From Actinomortierella ambigua (taxonomy: Eukaryota; Mortierellomycota; Mortierellomycetes; Mortierellales; Mortierellaceae), in the NCBI GenBank assembly GCA_016098155.1, contig JAAAJB010000532.1, positions 1 through 24,905 of the forward strand: a stretch of DNA of 24,905 nucleotides, read 5' to 3'. Of the stretch, positions 8,241 through 18,108 are shown piece by piece. The position numbers and the translations under genes were made by a program. The notes under the pieces were generated by a model, which was not told the origin of the DNA, did no database searches, and saw nothing but the letters and a program-made list of their open reading frames with translations. How positions within the stretch are numbered: the first letter of the stretch is position 1; every line of letters begins with the position of its first letter.

Positions 8241-11098
8241 CATTTTGTCCAGGGCCACCTCTTTGTCCGAAAGTGGGTGTCGTTCAACGTGTACACACAA
8301 TTGGTGGGTTGCTGTTGGCTTGTTGGTGATGAAAGCATCGACAGCAAGCCCTGGTTGCGGCTGTGGTAGGTCGCCCATGCGTGGTATGAGATGGCTTCTG
8401 TTACATAAGGATTCGAGTACGTCAGACAGTTCTGCTCCAGAAGCTCAAGCCCCATCTTTCGCGCTTCCGGTACCGATACTGCATACGAGCATCGTATGTT
8501 CTTCAGTGTCCGAGGTCGACGCTGCTCACAGGCTTGTACCAACTGCTGCAAAGAAAACTCGCGGCAGTGCAGAAGCAACACGTACGAAAGCGCAGGGCAT
8601 GGCGTCGTGACAGTATTTGACGGGTTGGTGGTATTTGCGCTCGTACTTTTTGCTGAAAGCTCCTGTTGATCGGATGGAGACCCAGCCCGGGTGCTGGTGG
8701 TGGTGCTGGTAGTGGCATTGTCGGAGGATGAAGGGGATCCTGCGCTTCCAAGGAGGATGAACTGAAGAGTCTCGTTAGAGATGGACCATCGTCCAGTCAG
8801 GCAAAGCTCTTCTAAGTGAGGGCAGTTCACATCGGATTGCGCTGTCCACGTAAACTCCTTATTGATTCGATGGATATCGAGCGAGAGTGCTCGGAGGTTT
8901 GGTGTGTGTTGCAAAAACTTGAGTTCAAACAAGAGGGCCGAGGTGCCGACAAGGATGAGTGATTGAAGGGCTGGCAGATCCCAGTCCCACGTCCAAAGAC
9001 TCCTAGCCGGATAGGATAGTGGCGGCGTCAGGGTCGAGGTCGAAGATGGTGGGCTTCCGGATGGCAGCGTGGCGTAGGTCGGTGACGAGGATAAGGGAGG
9101 AGTGTCGTCGGTTGAGAAGCTGAACAACCCCAGAGCGGCGTTTTGAGAGAGCTCCAGCCATGTCAATCGCCGCATCCAGGCCAGTGATGCTGGGTTGAAT
9201 TTTGTCGCGGTATGGCCAATGAGCTTGATGCGGGTGGCGTTAGGCAGGATCCATTCGTCATAGCTCATCTGGTCGAATGACTGAGCGTCATGACGAGAGA
9301 TAGAGTGAATCGTAGCGTCATCCCGAAGTCGGACCATTTCTAGTCGCCGACTATGCGTCAATGCCTTGGGATCAAGTTCAATCCGTGGGCCAATCGACAC
9401 AATACTGAGGCGCACGAGGCGTGGTAGGTCCCACCCGGCACCGATGCATAATTTGGCGGTTGAATTGCTCTGCTCACCACCCTCTCCTATTGCTTCGCCT
9501 GGCTCGTTGCTGCTATCATTGTGATTGGTGCCGGCTTGGCCGCCGTGGAGTCCACCGAAATTCGCCGTTTCGCTGTAGGTGTCGTCGTCTAGATCCTCCA
9601 TGGCAGGCATGATGTTGATCACACGCAGTGAATGGCCAAACGCAAAAGTAATATCTTGGATGACTCGCCGCATTGTTCCTCGGTCACAGGTCAGATCCAC
9701 CTCCTCAAGCTGCACAAGTGCATCGTCTTCGTGTCCTTGACTGTCGCCGGTCGTACTCCTTCTTCGAATGCTGTTCCTTTTCTCTTCAACAGCCCAATGA
9801 AAGATGGTTGCTACCTCTTTGGCTCGGACGCGCAGGCGCAGACGGACTAGCCGTCGACAGGTAGGGAGTAGAAACGAAGGGATCTCTGGGAGAAACGGGC
9901 CCCAGTCAACCTTGTCTGGCTCCTCGTAAAAGATGGATTCAAGACGACAAGTGTCCGTTTCCTGGGGCTTGACCATGAACCGATCCCAATTCTCCTTGGT
10001 CAAGTGCTTTGGCTTGTAAAGTGGCGGGAGCAACGAATACAACTCTCGCTCAAGATGCTCATATCCTCGCCATGAGAGTCGTTCAAAGCGGGCCGAGTCT
10101 AGTCGCGCACCACTGACACTGCCACTACCACTGCTGCTGGTGCTGCGTTGACCTCCTCGGACACGATTGTTACTTCCGTGTGATAGGTGGTGGCAGCGAT
10201 GGGAGCGGACAAAACTGATGCCATTCAGAAACGTCGCCTCAAAGTCAGTCTTGATCGAGGCATAGCGCACATCAAAGACGACCTCCTCCAACTGCGTCAA
10301 TTGAGCGATCACGTTGGGGTCCAAGTACCGTTCAATGTCCTGAATCGGGATCCAAAGCTTCTTGATCCGTCCTAGCTGCTCAGCGCTCCCACCACATGCT
10401 GCCCAGGTCAGTGTCGACTGCACTAGTGCTGGGGGACAAGACCACCGTGGATCGTCCGCCTCGATGGCTTGAGCGTCTTCTCGGCGTAGTTGAGGATCCT
10501 TGGCCATCTCGGTGCCAACCTCATGGAAAAACTCGTACAGCTCTTCCCAAATGTCGGTGGGCCACTCCACTTCTCGAATTAGGGCCAAGTAGTCGATCCA
10601 GGTGGGTTGGTCAGGTTGCAGTCTGGACGAAGACGCATCATTAATCTTGAGGACACGCTTCATCGATTGAATGTACGGGTCGCTTGGGCTCACATGTGTT
10701 AGTGTGAGAATTCGCTGAGCGAGCCTCCGGATCGGAAGTCCTTCGTGGAACAGAAACCCCAGGAGGATAGAACGGTATGGATTCATGTAGAGGCGACGAA
10801 GGACCACAGCAGCAAAACGCTTGTTGACTGTAAGAAGTGACCACAGCGTCCACAGGTCCTCCATGTGGCTGACTATCAGCTCGATGCACTCGACTGGTAG
10901 CTTGGCACCAGGCCCTGGGTCGTCCTGCTGCTGTAGGTTGTTTGGCTGAGGTGTCGTGTTGGACAATGGCGTGCCCGGTCGGGAGAAATGCTGATGGGAG
11001 CCAGACGTCATGCCCACCACACCAGAATGGGTTGCATCCATCCAGCGCCGTCGCAGACTCTGAAGAAATGAGGTAGGGATGGATGGTGAGTCGTCCAT
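8240..11098 (-). CDS. Large F-box protein with leucine-rich region
   Basis: A single-exon gene of 952 aa. The F-box is at about residues 66-110 (KLPVECIELIVSHMEDLWTL, then LLTVNKRFAAVVLRRLYMNP). The rest holds scattered leucine-rich segments (LVRLRLRVRAKEV, LTWLELSQNAALGLFSF, LQSLILVGTSALLFELKF, LEELCLTGRW) interrupted by Ser/Thr/Gly-rich low-complexity inserts. An SCF ubiquitin-ligase adaptor role is inferred from the F-box; the target is unknown. The frame stays open 40 codons further upstream, but that part translates a pyrimidine-rich leader into Phe/Leu/Pro and its first codon at 11218 would be GTG, so I start at ATG 11098 (MDDSPSIP). It resembles the 939-2555 product in general design but is much longer. 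It precedes the Aquarius gene in tandem with a very short gap. Confidence 0.85.
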   Translation of the reverse strand: MDDSPSIPTSFLQSLRRRWMDATHSGVVGMTSGSHQHFSRPGTPLSNTTPQPNNLQQQDDPGPGAKLPVECIELIVSHMEDLWTLWSLLTVNKRFAAVVLRRLYMNPYRSILLGFLFHEGLPIRRLAQRILTLTHVSPSDPYIQSMKRVLKINDASSSRLQPDQPTWIDYLALIREVEWPTDIWEELYEFFHEVGTEMAKDPQLRREDAQAIEADDPRWSCPPALVQSTLTWAACGGSAEQLGRIKKLWIPIQDIERYLDPNVIAQLTQLEEVVFDVRYASIKTDFEATFLNGISFVRSHRCHHLSHGSNNRVRGGQRSTSSSGSGSVSGARLDSARFERLSWRGYEHLERELYSLLPPLYKPKHLTKENWDRFMVKPQETDTCRLESIFYEEPDKVDWGPFLPEIPSFLLPTCRRLVRLRLRVRAKEVATIFHWAVEEKRNSIRRRSTTGDSQGHEDDALVQLEEVDLTCDRGTMRRVIQDITFAFGHSLRVINIMPAMEDLDDDTYSETANFGGLHGGQAGTNHNDSSNEPGEAIGEGGEQSNSTAKLCIGAGWDLPRLVRLSIVSIGPRIELDPKALTHSRRLEMVRLRDDATIHSISRHDAQSFDQMSYDEWILPNATRIKLIGHTATKFNPASLAWMRRLTWLELSQNAALGLFSFSTDDTPPLSSSPTYATLPSGSPPSSTSTLTPPLSYPARSLWTWDWDLPALQSLILVGTSALLFELKFLQHTPNLRALSLDIHRINKEFTWTAQSDVNCPHLEELCLTGRWSISNETLQFILLGSAGSPSSSDNATTSTTTSTRAGSPSDQQELSAKSTSANTTNPSNTVTTPCPALSYVLLLHCREFSLQQLVQACEQRRPRTLKNIRCSYAVSVPEARKMGLELLEQNCLTYSNPYVTEAISYHAWATYHSRNQGLLSMLSSPTSQQQPTNCVYTLNDTHFRTKRWPWTK

Positions 11099-11501
11099 GA
11101 CGAGAGAATATGGGGTGGGAGAGAAAAGAGCTAGAAAGAGAAGGGAAGGGAAGAGAAAAAAGGGTGGTGGGACAAGAACAATCAACCAACACCCCTCAAA
11201 CACACAGACGCACACCAATGACTGGGGATGAGTTGACTGAAAAAGGGGGGTGGGTTGGAGGTGGGGTGCGGAGACGGAAGTGCCTCTCCCCCCCCCCTTC
11301 TTTCCCTACAATACCAAAGCAGCATCGCAAGGAAGAACGCCAGCTATGCGCACCCTTTCGACGAAAACGAAAGCCAAATTACGAGAGTTCTTCCCACACA
11401 GTACTTTTGTCACGAATTTTGCGTTTCCCAGTTTCGCGTTGACTCCGACGCTTGTGCAATCGCCGCTTTACTGACAAAAAAAAATTACATAGACATCCAC
11501 A
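11099..11501. other. Intergenic: F-box leader and SH3-gene 3' region
   Basis: 11100-11170 is almost pure purine on the plus strand, so it is a C/T-rich leader for the minus-strand F-box gene. 11290-11300 has a C-run, and 11400-11500 includes an A8 run. I see no gene. The plus-strand open frames here lack family likeness. Confidence 0.5.
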
Positions 11502-14500
11502 TCAAACAGAAGACAGCTGCTGCTTGAGCTCCTTCACCTCTTCCTCAAGCTGCTCGCGCTTTTCACGCTCCTCCGACAGCTCGCGACGAACCTTGTCCAG
11601 CTCTTCATTCATGAAGCGCTTCAACTTGGCCAGCTCCAGTTCCAGATGGCCAGTGTTGCCTCCCGATGGCACGCCCTGGAACTGGTTGAACCGTGATGAC
11701 AATGACTTGACACCCCCTACAGGAGGTGCCACCGCTGGTGCCGATGCTCCTGGCGCTGCTGCTACTGCTGCTGTTGTGGATGAGGTCGACGACGAAGGTG
11801 GTGATCCCCCCGTTTGAGCCTCATGCGACTCGGCACGTCGTCCAGTAGGACGCAAGGCCACAGCCGCGGGCTGTGCGCCAGCAAAAGGTGTGGGGAACTT
11901 GCCAAAGATGGGCTTGATGGGCTTTGGTGGAGGACCAGTCCTCTCTGGTGTTGCTGAAACTGAAGCTGGTGGCTGTTCATCCTTCCTTGGCTCCTCGGGA
12001 ATAGGTGCCTATTGTTGTCCGAAAAAAAAAGATGTTAGGATTGCGCTTGACACGAGACTGTCATCATCCATTCAGTGTTTTCGCTGAGCTTGTAAAGTAA
12101 CTTACTGCCTTGACTTCAGCCTCTAGCTTGGCAGAGAAACTTTCCTCTTGCGAAGGAATTGGTACAGACGGCAGCTTGCGGCCTTTGGCGGGACGTGGCC
12201 TTGAGGCATGGTTCAGAGAGGGACCAGAGGCGGAGATATCCGGGAGTGAAAGCTTCTCTGGTTCTGCTGCAGGTGCGGGCTCAGCCTCAACATGCGCGTC
12301 GGCTTCAGTGTCTGCGTGCGATACCACTGACTCCTCCGCATGGGCCTTCTCAGTCTGCTCGTCAGATGTACTCTCAATGGTTTCCCCGACAACAACCTGA
12401 GCATCTGTCACGGACTCATGGTGCTTCTTCGCTTTCTCGTCCTCTTCTTCCTTCTCGACCTGCTCCTTCTCGACCTGCTCCTTCTCGACCTCTTCAACCT
12501 CAGCTGCTTTGGCTGGATGCCCAGATTCCTTGAGAGGCTCCTCCTCATGGTGACCGCGGTCTTCAAGCTCAGGCTTCACTTGTGCTGCAAGCTCTTCGCA
12601 TGGAGCAGCCGCAGTCTCTGTCTCTTCTTTCTCTTCATCTTTTTCTTCTTCCAGCTTCTGAAGATCATGGTGCGATTCTTCAGACTCTGTGGGAATAGCA
12701 GGGAGAACCACTGAGCGACGATTCTCCTGGTGAATGGAAGGTGGACGAGCCAATGGGGGCAAGGGACGGCTACGGGCCACGGGTGATGGCAGGATGTACG
12801 AGCTCCTGCTGGAAGAGGGTGCAGCATGCTCAGCATGATGGGCCTCGTTCTCTTGCTGTTCCTCTTCCACAGGTGCCTCAGGGATGGATACCTGTGGCCG
12901 CTTTGCTGTACTGGATCGGCTCAGACTATCAGAGACTGGCTCAGGCGAGGGAACTGCTGGCAAGACAACCGACGGTGGGCGGGATCCTACACGAGGTGTT
13001 CCTGCCTGGTCTATACTGTTGGAGCGCGATGACACGGACGTGCGCTTGGGTGGAGGCGACGATGGCAGTGGTGGGGGAACTTCGTGCAGGGGTCGCTGCT
13101 CTATCAAATGGGGCGAGGAAGGAGGGGGCGACGCCATTATCGAGGGTGGGCGCGAAGACTTTGGGATAGGAGGTGGGATGGCGCGCGATGAGTCGCTGGT
13201 GCGTGTGCGTGGGAGCTCCGGGCGATGGGTCTCTGTAGGCGAGGCTACCGCTACAGGCTGCGTGGGGATGGGGAGAGGGACAGGGGCGTGAAGTGGGAGT
13301 GGTGGTGGCACGACAGCCTTGGGCGACGGTGCTTCAGGCATCATCACCTGCGTATGAGTGGGGTCAGCTGGCGTGGGAAGAGGGGCAGTTGGCGCTGGCT
13401 GCGCTGTCGAGGGTTCTGATGCCTCGTCCTTGATAAGCTCAACAAAGTCCGAGGGGAAATTACCAGTGTTACCTTGCTCGTCCCGGCCTGCCCACCAGCC
13501 CTCGTCGCCCAATCGATCCGTGATGACAATGGTGTCACCTTTGACAAGAGAGATCTCGTCCTCTTCCTGCGCAGTGTAGTCGTACATGACAATAGCCTTG
13601 GTTTGCTTGGCTTTAGGTTTCTTGGCGCGACTAGGAACACGAGGCTCAGTCGACGATGGGGATGCCTCTTCTTCGGCAGGCGAAGAGGCAACAGCAGGAG
13701 CCGGTGCAGCAGCTGAAGTAGCCGTAGGCTCCTGCACAGGAACTGGCGCTGGTGCTGGTGCAGTGGGGAGTGCATGTGAGGGCGGGGGAGCATGTGCCTG
13801 AGGAAGCGCATGGGTAGGAGCAGCTGGTTGGGCCAGGGGTGTTGCCTTGGGTACAGATGGTGCCGTGGCGATAGGCGAACGAGGCTCGTCCATGGATGAC
13901 TTCTTGCCCGTGGCGACATCAATACCAGTCTTTCGGAGTCCTCCAGTCTTCTTCAGTCCAGGAAGAACGCCGCCTGCAAACAGGCTGCCGAGGCCACCTT
14001 GCTTGACACCAAATGCCGCCAGCTTGAACTTCTGAGCCTTCTCAGTAGGTTCATCCTTCTCAATCAACTTGACATACTATATTGTGGAGGGGGGTGACGA
14101 AGGGGGTGAAAATGTCAAGGAGGGAACGTTAGGACGGCAACAATAAATAGAAATGGTCAGCAACATTGTCAGCAGGGTGGCATGCCTTCCACCTCCCACG
14201 TCGGGGTATCACATACGTTGCTTGGGAAAGTGCCGACTTTGCCGTTGCAATCGCCAGTCCACCATGCAGGATCTGACTTGTCAAGGACAGTGATAACGCG
14301 TCCAACCTCGAGCGACAGCTCTCCAGGCTCTTTGGGTTCATAGTCGTACTCGACGCGGGCAAGAATAGGACCTGATCCATAGAGACAGGTATCGGGAGTC
14401 AGCGAGGCAGGAAACACAGCTCACAACGCGCATGGGGTGCACAACCGTGTCTCTTTTTTTTCCATTCATTTTTTTTCCTGGTTCTTCTCCTCCTGTACGC

Positions 14501-15207
14501 TCAGAGACGACGAGTATCATTATTTTGGGCGGGCGTGCTCCTTCTGAGCAGGCAACTCTAAAATAGTGCCACTTCATACCTGTATCCTTTGGGGGGGCAG
14601 ATGCATCTTCCGCAGGGGCTGAGGCGTCGTGAGGTGGGGCGACGTTAGGTGGGGCATCATGAGGTGAGGCATCGTGGGCCGCATCCGCGGCAGTAGCAGC
14701 ATCGACAGCAGTGGCAGAAGTGGGGACTGGGTGATCCTCGCGAGGTTGAGCGGGTACCTCCGACTGAGATTCCTGGACGGCGCTAACAAACTGGACAGAC
14801 CAACAATAGAGCAAAGAGTAAGTGTCCAGCTTGCGGAGAGTGTCTTCCGATGTTATTCTGAATGCTGTGGTGCATTGCCAACAATAAAGGAGCAGAATTC
14901 TCTCAATTCTCTTACATTGGATGGAAACCACCCACTCTTGCCATCAGTGAGTCGCTCGCCAATCCACCAGCCAGGGTCGCTCTTGTCTGAGACGCGCAGA
15001 CGGTCGCCGACGTGAAGGGTCAGCTCGTCATCTTTCTCTGCCTCGTAGGGGTGAAAGCATTCGACAATGAATTCGTCCGCTGGAGAATGCAAATGAGCGA
15101 GCGTGCTTAGAGAGTTAGACGCCTGGCATTCTTTCAAAGCACATGTGAGGCCTGGCTAGGCAGGGGTAAAGCACAAAACAGCACGCGTTCTCTGTGTACT
15201 TGCCCAT
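11502..15207 (-). CDS. Triple-SH3 scaffold protein with proline-rich region and C-terminal coiled coil
   Basis: Six exons: 15207-15204, 15079-14916, 14790-14580, 14371-14217, 14076-12106, 12008-11502; 1003 aa. SH3-1 is at about residues 3-58 (ECFHPYEAEKDDEL, DPGWWIGERL, GWFPSNFV), SH3-2 at about 128-181 (VEYDYEPKEPGEL, AWWTGDCNG, TFPSNYV) and SH3-3 at about 337-393 (VMYDYTAQEEDEI, GWWAGRDEQG, NFPSDFVEL). Between SH3-2 and SH3-3 is a Gly/Leu motif ending LKKTG. After SH3-3 come many PPPLP-type segments, including RPLPPLARPP, a classical SH3 ligand, then Glu/Lys-rich sequence. The C-terminus is a coiled coil (residues from about LELELAKLKRFMNEELDKVR to the end). This order resembles CIN85/CD2AP adaptors and fungal endocytic actin-patch SH3 proteins; orthology is not proven. 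The first exon codes only ATG plus one base and depends on a GC donor. Confidence 0.8.
12451..12495 (-). repeat. 15-bp tandem repeat coding for VEKEQ units
   Basis: Unit CTTCTCGACCTGCTC (plus strand) occurs at 12451-12465 and 12466-12480, with a diverged third copy at 12481-12495. In the SH3 protein it gives repeats of Val-Glu-Lys-Glu-Gln in the acidic region before the coiled coil. Confidence 0.8.
14622..14690 (-). repeat. Imperfect short repeats coding for HDAPP-like units
   Basis: Plus-strand motifs of the form GAGGTGGGGC recur several times. They code for the Ala/Pro/Asp-rich linker between SH3-1 and SH3-2 (PHDAPP, NVAPP, PHDASAP). The copies are diverged and the period is about 15 bp. 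Confidence 0.5.
15080..15203 (-). other. Candidate GC-AG intron in the second codon of the SH3 gene
   Basis: The donor context on the minus strand is ATGG then GCAAGTAC, which is the strong GC-donor consensus GCAAGT. The acceptor is TTCTCCAG followed by CGGACGAA. Joining gives ATG-GCG-GAC-GAA (MADEFIVECF), running straight into SH3-1. Using the nearby GT at 15201-15198 instead (AAGTAC) puts SH3-1 out of frame. The length is 124 nt, typical for this window. Confidence 0.6.
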
Positions 15208-15712
15208 GGTGAAACGGGGGGAAGGGGGGGTAAGAAGTTGGCTGTTTGGCAAGGCGGGGGGGGATAGAGATGTTGAGTGATGAAATTGAGTCGAAAGTGG
15301 ATGGGAGAATGCAATGGTATAGTATGGAAGAAAGGAAAGAGAGAAGAGGAAGAAAGGGAAAAGTTGGAGAGGGAGAAAGAGAGAGAGGAGAGGGAGAGAG
15401 CGTCACCAAGCTTTGATGAAGGAGAGCTTGTTCGAAACTCCTTCCCACACCAGATGGGTGTTCTTGCGCCTTCCGACAATATTGGCGCCCTCCTACTGTT
15501 CTCAGGCACAAACAGGTTACTCACACCTCAGTCATTTGGCATACCGCGTCCATTGCCCTCCTACATCCATACACACACACGCATTGAAGACAAAAAAAAA
15601 TGTCAAAGGCTATATGTATCAAAAAGAGTGGATAGTATAGAGCGGAGAGGAGGGTCTACAAAAGATTGCAAGTGCACAGTTGTTCCCTTCTGGTCATGGC
15701 AAAGTGGTCTAG
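15208..15712. other. Intergenic region: SH3-gene promoter side and pyruvate kinase 3' side
   Basis: 15320-15402 is a long purine tract on the plus strand (runs of GAGA and GGAAG), hence a C/T-rich tract about 115-195 nt upstream of the SH3-gene ATG. G-runs occur at 15217-15230 and 15256-15262. A CA-repeat is near 15573-15580 and an A9 run near 15592-15600. The 3' UTR of pyruvate kinase should lie in 15600-15712; no canonical AATAAA was seen on the minus strand. No gene is supported. Confidence 0.5.
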
Positions 15713-18108
15713 TCATGCATGCAAGATACGCATCGTGTTGGTGTTGCCAAGACCGCCCTTCCAGCCCTGGATCGCAATAACGGCGTCACCATGTCGGAGC
15801 AGACCCGCTGCCACGCCTTCCTCAATGCCACACTGCAGACGGGCATCCACATCCTGCTGCCAGTCACTGCTCTTGGGCTCCTGATAATGGAATGGGTAGC
15901 ATCCACGGTACAGATGCACCTGACGTGCCGTCGCCGCATTGCGCGTGATCGTGATGATTGGGCACTGTGGTCTGTACTTGGACACCATCCGCGCCGTCAA
16001 TCCACTTGTCGTGAGCACAATAATCGCGCCGGCCTTTTGCTCGTGCGCCGCCGACACCGCCGACGAGGCCACAGTCTCTGTCGTCTCCGTCGGACGAGGC
16101 GTCAGTGCACGCAGGTCGTTGAACAGAGGAGGGTAGCAGATTGCCGTCTCGGCCAACAGGCATGTCTCATGCATCGTCTTGACTGCCTCGAGTGGATATT
16201 GACCCTTTGCAGTTTCTATAATGTTGATTTAAAATAGAAAATTGAGATTTAGATTGTGTTTGAGGAGAAACGAGGAAAATTACCAATCGCCAAAGTATAA
16301 AATAAAATAAAATAAAATAAAACAAAATTTGGGGTAGCATATTACCAGAGCTGAGCATCGTGCAGTCGCTACCGTCCAGCACAGCGTTTGCAACATCCGA
16401 GACCTCGGCACGTGTGGGACGGGGGTTGTACTATTATGTGGAGTTTGGGAATCAAGCGCAGGTCAGACTCTCAGCTCAAGCCTACCAGTCCTTCACCACA
16501 ACACATGTACTCAGCCAGAGATTTTAAAAAGTCCTACCGTCATAGACTCGAGCATCTGCGTGGCGCAAATAACAGGCTTTCCGGCAAGGTTGCATTTGGC
16601 AATCATCATCTTTTGAGCAAGGAAAACGCTTGTGCATGGAATCTCAATGCCGAGGTCTCCACGAGCGACCATGATACCATCGGACTCGGCCAGAATTTGG
16701 TCAAAGTTGGCGACGCCCTATGTTGACATACACATGTAGCTGTCATTTAGTGGAGGAGGGTACACTTCTTTCATAAACACTGTATCGAGAAAGTGAATAG
16801 AATGCTCTTCGTATCAGCCCTCCTTCGCTCTGCTCTTACCTGGTGGTTCTCGATCTTGGAGATGATCTTAATGTGTTTGCCCTTCTCCCCGAGGATTTGG
16901 CGGATCTCACGGACATCCTCGCCTCGTCGGATGAATGAGGCAAAGACAATATCGACATTCTGCTCAACGCCAAACTGGAGGTCTCGAATGTCCTTCTCTG
17001 AGAGGGCAGGGAGATCGACATCGGTCTTGGGCAGATTGACCCCCTTCTTGGACGAAAGCTTGCCGTCGTTCAGAGCCTCAACCTTGAGCATGTCAGCATC
17101 GACCTCCAGGACCTTGAACGACATGACACCGTCATCAATGAAGATGATCTTTCCTGGTTCGACCACCTTGGTCAGGTTCTTATAATCAATGTACAAGACC
17201 TCACCTGTGCTCTTGCAGGCATACTCCTCATTCGTTGTGAAAATCATCTGATGACCAGCGCGGAAGGGCACGTCTTCACCGTTCAGCATCAAACCAGTGC
17301 GGATCTCAGGACCCTTGGTATCCAAAGCAATAGCCACGGGACGGCCCGGACGCTCTGATGGTAAGGATTAGGGGAGGGTAAGAAGATAGTCAGGAAATGC
17401 AGTAATGGCAATGCGTCTACAAAAAAATACACTAAGGAAATGATCACACACCTAGGTAGGACTGACGAGTGTTGTCGATGACAGATTGGTGGTACTCATA
17501 TGAGCCATGGCTGAAGTTCTAGAGGCAAGAGTGAGGGAGGAATAAGAAGAAAAAAAAGGTTCGATCCGGAAGAGTAAAGAGAGCTCAGTCAAGACATCCA
17601 ATTTTGTTGAAACACTGCATGGGACCATGACAGAAAGCCTTGGGGTATGGAGAAAAAACACGGTCTGAATTCCGTGGGAACTCTAAACTGGGCGCATTCT
17701 TTTTTTTTGGGGGGGGGGGAGACCTGGGAAAAGGAAAGAAAAATCAAGACCACCAACAACCCCATGGTTGAACTGCTTACCATGCGCACAATGTTCATGC
17801 CAGCCTCGCGCAAGGCGGTGATCGTCTCGACACTGTTCGTGGCCGGGCCTATCATTTGAAACCACCAAAGATCGGGAATCCCCTTTCCCCTGAATATGAA
17901 TATCACGAGCAGGTCACCGCGTGGAGGCGAGCATAACTCCGGTATTCAAAGGACGGACGCGTCTCGCATTCGACACAAAGAAGTGCCTCGTCTTACCGAT
18001 AGTGCAGATGATGGAAGTCTTGCGAACGGAGCTGGGCTGGACGTCGATGGAAAGCTGCGAGACCCACTGGAGGTTGTTCTTGATGGCGTCGTCGTTCATG
18101 AGGTACAT
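15713..18108 (-). CDS. Pyruvate kinase
   Basis: Seven exons: 18108-17997, 17848-17781, 17518-17452, 17354-16840, 16717-16538, 16430-16346, 16215-15713; all GT-AG, 509 aa, a normal fungal length. It catalyses phosphoenolpyruvate + ADP to pyruvate + ATP, the last step of glycolysis, in the cytosol. Motifs are [16 protein letters not shown] joined to [22 protein letters not shown], the catalytic lysine in IISKIEN (K249), [12 protein letters not shown] (270-281) and [20 protein letters not shown]. The C-domain has [27 protein letters not shown] and GWKGGLGNT. These retain most of the fructose-1,6-bisphosphate pocket known from yeast, including the Trp and Arg of SDWxxDVxAR, so allosteric activation is likely. 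One oddity is MLSSETAKG at 339-347, where MLSGETAKG is usual. A second ATG at 18099 is an alternative start. A (TTC)16 tract lies in the leader. Confidence 0.95.
16298..16322. repeat. (TAAAA)5 pentanucleotide repeat in a pyruvate kinase intron
   Basis: Five perfect TAAAA copies on the plus strand, inside the intron 16345-16216. No function is evident; it could serve as a polymorphic marker. Confidence 0.85.
17700..17719. repeat. T9-G11 homopolymer junction in a pyruvate kinase intron
   Basis: Nine T followed by eleven G on the plus strand, in the longest intron of the gene (17780-17519, 262 nt). Such junctions are prone to sequencing error and slippage; it does not touch coding sequence. Confidence 0.7.

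Noticed and set aside
11099..11218. A 40-residue hydrophobic N-terminal extension of the large F-box protein, resembling a membrane segment
   Set aside because: It comes from translating a C/T-rich leader, begins at a GTG rather than an ATG, and an F-box protein is not expected to be membrane-anchored.
12110..13291. Several plus-strand open frames opposite the SH3 scaffold
   Set aside because: They are antisense shadows of the proline- and glutamate-rich coding exon.
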